Source: Diorhabda sublineata
Lineage: Eukaryota; Arthropoda; Insecta; Coleoptera; Chrysomelidae
NCBI RefSeq assembly: GCF_026230105.1
Contig: NC_079476.1
Location: forward strand, 7,454,709-7,518,708
Direction: 5' to 3'
Length of the DNA: 64,000 nucleotides
In this document: positions 46,531-57,100 of the stretch, in pieces
Layout: every line of letters begins with the position of its first letter
Numbering within the stretch: position 1 is the first letter of the stretch
The notes under the pieces: model-generated
The model's database searches: none
What the model was told of the DNA's origin: nothing
What the model saw: the letters and a program-made list of their open reading frames with translations, nothing else
Program-made: the position numbers and the translations under genes

Positions 46531-46534
46531 CGAG

Positions 46535-46870
46535 CTATTTTAGCCGGTTTGGTAGCAATGCATAATCACTTGTGGTTATATCCGGAAAGTAGGTCGGCCT
46601 ACGGAGTTGTTTGTTAAAATGGTTTCTGATACCATGCAATGTCTGCAGCAGTAGACTTTTTCGAATTTCTTTCTTGGTCCAATACGGTGGTATTTTTGTT
46701 AAATCCTCAACAAATCCACCCAGTAAGTGGGCATAATATTTACTATTATTTGTGCGTCTTTTTGAAGGTAGTCGATGTAAATTATACCGCGTGGATTTCA
46801 AAAGAACGGTATTGGCCTTCTTTAGTACCGATTCACTGTCATTATTGCTGATTGGTCTTTAGTGTTCGTG
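46535..46870 (-). pseudogene. Mariner transposase fragment
   Basis: The - strand reads a frame-broken version of IYIDYLQKGRTINxEYY (here RYNLHRLPSKRRTNNSKYYA), then HLLGGFVEDLTKIPP, a degraded HHDNA region and RRPTYFPDITTSDYALLPN, equivalent to HPPYSPDLAPSDYxLFPN with the third Asp kept. The N-terminal half may extend to about 46890. It is a separate copy from those at 33-37 kb. Confidence 0.6.
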
Positions 46871-47239
46871 GGGGATCAAAGTTTCATATTACCCGCCAAA
46901 TATTTTTACGATTTTGTTTTTGAGCTAACATGGTACCCAAATTAACAATTAAATCAATAAACTTGGAAATTTTTTATAACTTATTTTATTGTCTGTTGAA
47001 ATATAGAACTGCTTATACTGCATTATAGTTCAAACAACAATTTGAACATTTTTCCTTGTGGTTTGATACTAAAATAATACGAGAACCCAATAATTACTAG
47101 AATAGCATTGATATCCGTGGACGGGGCTTTTGTAGTATGTATTTCTTCTACGGGACGTTGGATGTCGTAGTTCATTTTAATTTGCTGTTTGCGTTGTCAA
47201 CGTGGCTTGTTCCTATTCATCTGCAGCCATTTCCTAGCG

Positions 47240-47320
47240 CTTATTTGTTTTTGTTTCGTATGAAATTTTTGTTTTCTACTCGGTAAACAACAAAGATAAA
47301 ACTCTTTGTTGGAAGAAATC
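47240..47320 (+). promoter_or_regulatory. Candidate non-coding first exon of ACBP
   Basis: The ACBP start-codon exon is preceded directly by a splice acceptor, so an upstream 5'UTR exon must exist. The best donor between 46.9 and 48.1 kb is GGAAGAAATC/GTAAGTATG, with the cut after 47320. The start of the exon is unknown; 47240 is only an approximate lower bound. Confidence 0.3.
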
Positions 47321-47659
47321 GTAAGTATGAGTGGTTAGCGGTTAGCAAAGTCTATTGATGACAACAAACATTGCTCTGGACGCCTATCATTTGTTCGAAT
47401 CCATGAAAATTACAGATCTTGTGCTTCAGGCAGCAAACTTTTTATTTGAGAGCGTTAAAATTGCGACGAAAAATGACAATACATCTGCACAGTCATCTCC
47501 GTTTAACAGGTTTTGACTAAAAATGACATGTTATCGCTTTTAAACTTACCTTACTAGCTTAACCTGGCTCGGTGTGACTTTTTCTTATTTCCACGCATGA
47601 AAAGAAGAACGAATCCACAACATTGAAGAATTGAAATTTCTGGAACCATTCTCGATATT

Positions 47660-47810
47660 CATACTATACCAAAACTCGCAATTACACTTTCTGACGCGCG
47701 TTTCGCAGTTTACCTCTTCGCAGTCTAAGACGATATCTTGGTTATCGAAACGCACGTCAGTCAGTGTAATTGTGAGTGTTGGTGTAGTGGTGGTATAAAC
47801 AGTATATTCA
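47660..47810. mobile_element. Foldback MITE, related to the copy at 29.8 kb
   Basis: CAATTACACTTTCTGACGCG and on to TTTCG (about 47679-47703) is inverted at about 47747-47778 (CGAAACGCACGTCAGTCAGT, GTAATTGTGAGT). The right side continues with GTTGGTGTAGTGGTGGTATA and AACAGTATATTCAG as in the other copy. The outer left arm is altered. It lies just downstream of the candidate first exon of ACBP. Confidence 0.65.
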
Positions 47811-48166
47811 GTAATATTGAAGAGTATTAGAGAAAAAAGAAGTAGGATCGGTCAGCTAATTGTACAGATAAATACAAAAATTTTTTGAGCACTGTAAGCA
47901 TCAATGGGACAAATGTATTAGTTGTAGTGAAGAGTATTTTGTGCGGAAAACGTTGTTCTATAAAGAATACTTTGAATTGAGTATTTTGTTCTAATCATTA
48001 TAGAGGAGCTTCTGTCTTTAATTAGAAACATGAGAATAGTTGATAGTTATAGATAATCGATAAAACATAAAAATATTCTACACATTACCAGTACTTAAAA
48101 TGAAAATTCCTGTCGTAAATATATTTTCTCTATTATTGATATTTTTTTTTATTTCAGATAATCAAA

Positions 48167-51100
48167 ATGTCCTTAGACGAGGTGAGTACTTTGGCATATT
48201 CAATTACATCTCTACCAAACATATACTTTACAGAAATGAAAATTTGGTTTCACTAATTTTTTGAAATATCTTTGTTAACCTTTGGACGGCTATAATATAT
48301 ACAGTGCTTTTCAGATAAAAGTATCCACCTTTAATAACTTTTGTAATACTGGTATTTAGAAAAAATCCAAAAACACGTCAATTTATGTTGGAAGGGGCAA
48401 GCAATATGGCTTATTTAAACTTACTGGAAAAGCCACTCCCTCACCCCTAGCAGCATCCCCTTTATTTTTTTAAATTACTTTTCATATTTTTTATGTAAAA
48501 TTTAGATACTCCTCTTTGAGCTGATTTCAAAAATGTATAATACTTGTAGGTTAAAGTGATTAGTTTATGAGATAAACAATTTTTCTTTTAAGAGCACAAA
48601 TTTTACTTATTATTTACTTTCACCTTATTTGCCTGTACTAAAATGGGTTGTACAACAGTTCAAACTCTTTAATCTTTTTAACTGTGCTATTTATTATGAA
48701 GTTACAATAAGTGTTCAAAATGAGTACCATTCACTTCCATACAATGGTATAATCTATTTTGAAATGCCTCTCTGACATTGCTTAATACGGCTGGATTTAA
48801 TTGTCGACATTCATTTTCTATCCTCTCTCGTAAATCATCCAGAGGTTCTGGTTGGGTAGCATAAACTTTTGTTTTTAAATACCCCCATAAAAAGAAGTCT
48901 AGGGGTGTTAAATCCGGTGACCTAGGTGGCCACTCCATCATCTGCCCCCTTCTACCTATCCAACGAGTGGGGAATGTTTCGTTTAAAAATTGTCGGCCAG
49001 GCATAGCATAGTGTGGGGGAGCTCCGTCTTGTTGAAATACCAGTAAATGTTCGGAAAGGTTATCATCATTTTCTATTATTGTTGTAATACGTGGGTCAAC
49101 CCCTTCCCTGAGTAACTCAAGATATGATTCACCATTTAAATTTCCGTTGATGAAGAAAGGTCCGACAATGTGGTCACCTAGGATACCACACCAAACGTTT
49201 AACTTTTGGGGATGTTGTGTATGGAATTCACGCATAATATGTGGATCACTTTCAGCCCAATATCTACAATTATGCCTACTTACTAAGCCATTTAATGACC
49301 ATGAGCATTCATCAGAAAAGCAAATATTGTTTAACAATTGTGGATTGTTATTGATAATTTGCGTCATTGATTCGCAAAACTCTAGACGACGATCAAAATC
49401 ATCTTCATTCAACTCGTGCACCAACTTAACTTTGTATGGGTGGTACTTGAATTTATGTAGAACTCGGAAAACTGTAGAAGATGAAACGCCGATCGCTCTA
49501 CTTATTGTTGACAACGATTGGGGTTGTTGAGCCTCTAAGCTGACTTGCCCTAAAATTGCCACTTGGATTGCTTCGTTATTTACGAGTCCCTCTCGCTTAT
49601 GCACTTTATTGCAAACAGACCCTGTTGTGGTAAATTTCTCCATCAGTTGAATTACATACTTATGACTTGCATGTCTTCCGTCATGTAATTCGTTAAATAT
49701 TCTAGCAGCAGCTCTTGCACAATTATTATTTTGGTAGTATAAACCTACAATTTCAATTCTTTCTTGCAAAGAATGTGACTACAAATTCTAGTTGACAATG
49801 TCAAACTTTAATAAAAAGTAGAATTTTTTGTTGTTTGGATTTTTTAAGTAGAATAAATAGCACAGTTAAAAAGATTAAAGAGTTTGAACTGTTGTACAAC
49901 CCATTTTAGTACAGGCAAATAAGGTGAAAGTAAATAATAAGTAAAATTTGTGCTCTCAAAAGAAAAATTGTTTATCTCATAAACTAACCACTTTAACCTA
50001 CAAGTATTATACATTTTTGAAATCAGCTCAAAGAGGAGTATCCAAATTTTACATAAAAAATATGAAAAGTCATTTAAAAAAATAAAGGGGATGCTGCTAG
50101 GGGTGAGGGGGTGGCTTTTCCAGTAAGTTTAAATAAGCCATAATGCTTGCCCCTTCGAACATAAATTGACGTGTTTTTGGATTTTTTTTAAATACCAATA
50201 TTACAAAAGTTATTAAAGGTGGATACTTTTATCTGAAAAGCACTGTATAATTATTTTATTAATAGAATACTAATAAACTATATTGAAATTAAAAAAAGGT
50301 ATTCAGTTGATTTCGAACTCGAACCTTCTACGTCAAAACGAACCACTCCTACTATGCTGCAATGGACTCCGACCTAAATTTATAAATGTAATTACCACAA
50401 TATAAGCTCTTAATTTTAAAAGGAAGATCCTCCAGATGAGGAGATGAGTTCAGCATTAACGTTTACGATTGCGTTACGCGCACATAGGTCCGCTTTTTCG
50501 TTGCCTCTGATGCCAATGTGAGCAGGAATCCAAATGAAATCGACAGATTTCTTGTCGTTCTGGATATTGTGAAGCAGTGATTTGATTGATTGTAATATTG
50601 GTATATATTACAGATGTAAGATGTTTTTTGGCTGGTGATTTTTACTACAAGGGCTTCGATATCTGAGTTTACATGGAAGTGATCTGCTTGTAAAGATTTG
50701 CTTATTAAAGTTACCACTCCTCCACTAGCACGTTTGGTATTATTACGAGTTTTGGGGAAGAATTGAAATTGACTGTTTGAATAGCTGCTATCTGGTTTAA
50801 GATTGGATTCTTGAAGGCATATGATGTCCGGGGAGTATTCTTTAATAATAGCTTGTAGCATACCAAGTCGATGGTAGAAACCATCTATGTTCCATTGAAG
50901 AATTGAGTTGAATTTTGGACTAATTTGAGAGGGTTATGTGCGACAAATCAGTTGTTAGTAGATGAATCAGATTCAGAGTCAATTAAGTCTTGGCCAAGAT
51001 GAGTAAATATCTTTTTTTTAAGTTTGGTGATTCTCGTTTTTGTTGTCTTGTCATTTATGTAGGGATATACTTCGGATAACATAGTAGTAAGCGCAAGGAG

Positions 51101-54100
51101 GTCAGAAGTGAAATCTAGAGCTATATTTACAGGTTGGAGTGAGCCGGTTACATTATCTAGTAGAACAATTAATTGGTCGTAGTCCAGAATGAAAGGTGGC
51201 GAATGATTTTCGATGAACTCCTTGCAGGATATTGTTGATTGTTTCTTGCTCGATTTATTCTTTTTTAGTATTGGTTTTGGCTTAGGGAATAATTTTTCGG
51301 GCGTTATGTTATTATCGCTATCGGGTGTCTTCCATAGGCCTTTTGTTTGTGATTTTGGGAATATCTGTTGCATCCGTTTCTGCTTCCATATTCGTTGAAG
51401 TTGCGGGCGTCTCTTGATTAAGTGAAGAGTCTTCTGTTGTTGGATAAGAAGTCAATTTTTGTGTATTGATGTTATTTGGTGACGAATATGGTGGAAGAGT
51501 TTGGATTTGGGTTGTAAGAAGAGTTTGGGAAGTCGAAAGCGGTTGAATATTTGATGTTGAACTATATGTATTAGGTTCTGATTGGCTGGAGTTATTGATA
51601 CATTGTGAGGCTATATGACCATCAGCTTTGCATTTGTAGCATATTAGTCCATCTTTTTGGAGGAATACTCGGTAGCTGGTTTGTTCGAATTCAAGATTTG
51701 TTGTTCATAAACAAAATGGTTTTTTCTGATGTAGCGACCTTTCATTTAAACAGAACGGTTAACAAACAGAAATGTAGATATTGAAGCAGAGAAACTTCAA
51801 CACTCAATATCCTGAAAAAGTGAATGTTTGGACTGCTATCATTAACAATAAAATTATTGTCCCTTATTTTTTTGTAGACACAGTTAATGGTGATTAATCT
51901 AGATTTTTTGATTAGCTTCTCAGTGCCTACATAATAAAGACTTTTTCCTGATGTCAATGAACCAAATGATATACATCGATCTATTGTTACCAACAAGACT
52001 AAGCTTTACCGCATTTTGCACGTACAGTTAGAAATCATTTGAACGAGGTTTTTCCCAATAGGTGGATTGAAAGACGTGGAACGATCGAATGGCCGGCTAG
52101 ATCCCTCGATTTGACTCCTCTCGATTACTTCTTATAGGGTTATTTGAAACTAAAGTATATTTTAATAGACCAGACAATATTGCTGATTTAAAAGTTACTA
52201 TAACGGAAGAAATTAACAAAATAACCCCCGAAGTTGTACAAAATGTTTGAAAGTTGAATTCCAAAATCGCCTCGGTTAATGTCAAAAAGTGAATGATGGT
52301 CATTTTGAACATTTAATTTAATTGTAAAGTACTTTAAAGAATACATTCTATATGCGACATTATTATCTTCATTCTGCGTGACGTTTTGTGATAAGGACAT
52401 TATCAAAATTTTACATCTTAAAAATTAATTTTCTCAGTTATGATTGCACCAAATTAAAAAAAAACTTCTTTATCTCTGAACAAAATACTAAAATCCCTTT
52501 CCAACAAGGTGCCACACTATCCTCTTTCTTATTTAAAATTTTCGAGGGGGTGTTTATAATTCAGAGGAGTTACTGGAAGGGGATAATATTTTCATACTGT
52601 AAATTGCCAATTTAAGAATGAAAATCGACCTGTTTCAGGTTTTTTTCACATAGAACATAATAGCGTTATATTATATAATTGAATTTATTTCATACATATT
52701 CGTATGGACCGCAATGAGAAAGGAATATCTTAAAGCAACTTATAGTAGACATATCAATGAGAACCTAAGAAAGATAGAACAAGACCATCAGGACATAGAG
52801 GGAACATGTGAAAAAATAGAGACAGCTAAAAATGAGGCTAACGCTGAAGTCGCAACTAAGATAAAAAGAACCAATAAAAACGAGAGGATGACGGAAGAAA
52901 TTCTTGATTTAATGGAACAACGTCGACTATACAAAACCCAATAGAAATACAAAGAAACCCAACAAATGATAAGAACAAAAATTAATATGGCAAAGGAAAA
53001 CTGGATAAAGGACCGTTTCGAAGAAGTAGAACTCTTATAAACGAGGGGCGATAGCTTCGGACTACACAAAAATGTTAAAGAGATCTCGCGTGTATACGAG
53101 AAATATCAAACCACCCGCCTAAAAAATGACCAAAAGGATTTTATAAATACCCAGGAGGAACTGGCCAAGACATGGAGGGATTACGCTTCATCTCTATTCA
53201 CTAATGACAGACCAAAACATCCTACCATAAGCCTACCCACTGAAAACTTATCCGGATCCCCCATTATCCGAGGTGAGGGAGAACACGCTGACCTGCAACA
53301 TACCTGCCCATACCAAGAACCCACGATGACTAGCAACCGTCTTCCCGTAGAAGTTTGGTCAATTAGATAAACTTGGAGAGCAGATCTCAGCTCCCAGGAA
53401 GACGCTGAGAATCGAACACAAAATAAAAATATTTTGTAGTTTCAGTTTGTGTAAATTTCTTCAAAACATATATCAAATTGAAATTTCTCGATTATTTAGT
53501 CAAAGACTATGAAACTTTGATTATGAATATCTTTTGAATGCTTAATAGTACGTTCATACTCCCTTCAATTTTACAGCGTTTTCCTATGTTTTTTGATGCG
53601 TAGAATCGATTTTTCGAGGGTGACAAGCCAAAATATGGTCCAGTAATTTGTTATAAACAATTTAATTATTTATAAAACTATAACTCTTAAACAAAGAGAG
53701 ATATGGAAAAAAAGTTTCAAGAGTTTAAATTACTGTGCTTCTCTTTTTGTAAATGTAACAAAGATAACACGTGTTGAGACGATTATGGTAAGAAAGTAAA
53801 TTTAAAATACATATTGGTACTTAAATGTTTGTCGTAATTACAAAAACAAGTTTTAAAAAAGGTAAGGTGCAATATTAATATATTTTTGAGACCATGAAAA
53901 ATTAACTTCAATTAAGTTACGGTAAAAAAGTAATCGCGGGCGCGCACTTTGGCCTCTGATCGCGCAGATTAAAACCTGCAAAACTTTACAACGAAGGGTC
54001 AAAAATATAATTGGAAATGATCAAAATTTTCGTATTGATTACCACTTTGAGCTACTATAAGGTGCATTTAGTTTTTTTTTTTTTTAATTTCTATACCCTT

Positions 54101-57100
54101 AAAACATTTATAAACAAATTACGGTGCTTTTTTTCATGAAAATGTGTATATTCAAATTTCTACCACATCACATTTTGAAGCTTAAACTTTAACGTTTAAA
54201 ATGAGCTGCTTTGAATTTTTTAGGTAGGAACCAAGTAATGAACGATAAAGTGAGAAAAACTTTATGGCAAAAAACCGTAAAAAAGACCTTTTTTGTAGAT
54301 CTTTTAAAAACGTATCTTTATTATTCATAATTTTTTTTCATATCTCATATCTTTGTTTAAGTGTTATAGCTGTATAAACCATTGAATTGTTTATAACAAA
54401 TTAATCGACCAGATTTGAGCTTGGCACCCTCGAAAAATCGATTCTACGCATCAAAAAACATAGGAAAACGCTATAAAACTGAGGGCACTATGAAATGGTT
54501 ACAAAAAATTGTATTGCGCATTTTACAAGTCATTTATTGTCAAATTTCAGAATTCATAAACAAAAATGAAATTTGTTTTAAAATAAACAAAATTAAATTT
54601 TCAATATCAATCAAATGGTGAGCTTTACGGGAAAAATACATGATACCTTTTGTTTGTAGGGCATAACATTTCTTTCAAAATTCTTCAGGAACATTTTTCT
54701 GTACAATTAATTGATGATTAGGTAGAAATTTCTGTTCTATTCTTCTTCAACGTACGTTAGGACTGTGTTTGCATCAATGGTTGCCTCGTTTCATACCATC
54801 TTGTAGGTGGTAGGGATGTATTCGGTTTTTCTTCCTTTGCATCTTTGGTAACCTGTCATCGGTCATTCTGTCCACGTTATCTCCCCATTCTCTTCACAGA
54901 TTTCTCGCCCATCTCACTACATCCTGGATGCCACATATCTCCCTTATTTCATCATTTCTTTTGTGGTCAATAATCTGTGTCCTGCTATTGATCTCAGAGT
55001 TCGCATTTCAGTAGTTTTTAAAAGCCGCCTAGTTATGGTGTTCTCCGCTCTGGTCTCTATCGCGTATGTCATTACTGGTCTCACACAGGTCTTGTATATT
55101 CTGACTTTGCTCCTGGTAGTCATATATTTATTCCGCCAAATTACATCTCTCAGGTACCCTTATATTAATGACGCCTTTGTTGTTTGAGGTTTCATTCTTT
55201 AGATTTCTATCACTTGTTATGTTCGCTCCTAGATATTTGAATGGCATCACTTGTTCTACACTCTGATCGTATATTGCGAGTTTACATCTTCTCGGTTCTC
55301 TGGATACTGTAAAAGATTTGGTTTTCTTCAGGGATATTTGTATGTTAACAGCTTTCGCTATTTATTCAAACCTTTTTAAGTTATCTTTGTATTCCGAGAT
55401 GATTTTTATTTCTTTGTTTCCCATCCGGTATCCTCTTCCAGCTTGCTTTACCTCATTGATAATCTCATCCATTATGATGCGGACAAGATCGGGCTGAGGC
55501 TGACTCCTTGTATGATACCGGCCGTCACATGTATTCTACTGCTCAGTTTATTTTCCATTCTGATATATGTGTAATTATCGGTGTTCAGGTTTTAGATTAT
55601 TTTAATATGTTGGGGTGAATCTTCCTTATCTTCAGTAGAGTTGTTACATCCCTCAATCGTACACTATCAAATGCTTGAGCGAGATCGATGAAGCACATTC
55701 TTATTGAACCCTATAGCCTTTTACGTCATTTGGCGGATCGCAAAAATAGTATCTATAGCAGATCTGTTTTTTCTAAATACCTGTTCCTCAAAGATACCAG
55801 ATGACATAACTTTTTCCGCTAAAAATTTAGTTAAAAGTTTTTGTCTTGCACTCATCAAGCTAATACCTCGATAATTTTGTGAATCGTTGTTTTCATCTTT
55901 TTTGAAAATTGAAATCAAAATAATTTCTCTTCATTCTGATGGTTACTCTTGGTGTTAAGTATTTTATTGAAAATAGTCTGCAGACTTTGTGTAACGTGGT
56001 ACCTCCATACTTAATCATCTCGTTTTATATTACGTCAATACCTTGAGCTTTTCTGTTTTTCAGTTTAGTCTTTATTTGTTGTATTTTCTTCAAAGATATG
56101 GTACATCTATCAATTTGTTCCTCATCTTGATATAAGTCTGTGTTGATATACTTGTTGTTGTTGAGTCCTAGAGTTCTCTAAAATATCTCTTCCATTTTTC
56201 CACATTGATTTTTGTGTTCGGTATGTACTCATTTATTGGATTTTTTCTATTCCTGAGTAAGTCCCATATTTTCTTTTGTCCCCCGTAAAGGTAGGAATTT
56301 CTGTTCTATTGGACTGAGAAAAAAATAAAAGCTACAAAGCGGAGGATCTTCCTGTTAAAATTAAGAGCTTTGGTGAGAATATTTTCAAGGTGTCACTTTT
56401 GTGAAAAAAAATAATTGATTCTTTTGACCCACTCTAATAAAGATTGTCTGTTTAAATATAGGAAGTGTTAGGGGCTAGAGCTATCAAAAGTATGATCTTG
56501 TCAAATGACCGATATATTTATATATTGATCCGATAATATATTCTAGATAATAAAATAATCATTTAAACATGGTATTTTTATAAATAAATTTTGAATTCTT
56601 TTTTTCAGTATATAAACAAATAACTATGCATCTACTTTTAATTGTAATTAATTTTTCAGAAATTCCAAAAAGCAGCAGAAGATGTCAAAAAATTGAAAAG
56701 TAAACCATCAGATCAAGATTTACTCGAAATCTATGGATATTTCAAACAAGCAAACGAAGGAGACGTTAATACATGTAAGTATTTGTATGGCATTAAATTA
56801 TGTCTTAATAATGATTTTTGTAAAACATTTTTTATACAAGGAATGTATAAATACCTCTATCAAAAACGTTCCAAAATTATTTCTTTACAATATTCAAAGC
56901 GAATTTTGAGCGGAAAATCCTTGTTCTTCCAATAATACTAACGTTAACTGTTACAAAATCAAAAAAGTCATTGTTAGTTATCAAAAAACTCAATGTATTA
57001 CATAATTTTTTGTAGTACTACCATTTATTCAAGTTATTTTTTATTTCAGCTCGTCCTGGTATGTTGGATTTGAAAGGAAAGGCAAAATGGGACTCATGGA

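Noticed and set aside
50310..50375. tRNA-like promoter boxes on the - strand (CAGCATAGTAGG and GGTTCGAGTTC), suggesting a tRNA or SINE
   Set aside because: A-to-B box spacing is about 34 bases, too short for a tRNA head, and no T-arm or acceptor pairing could be built. The sequence fits better as the 3' tail of the adjacent LINE.
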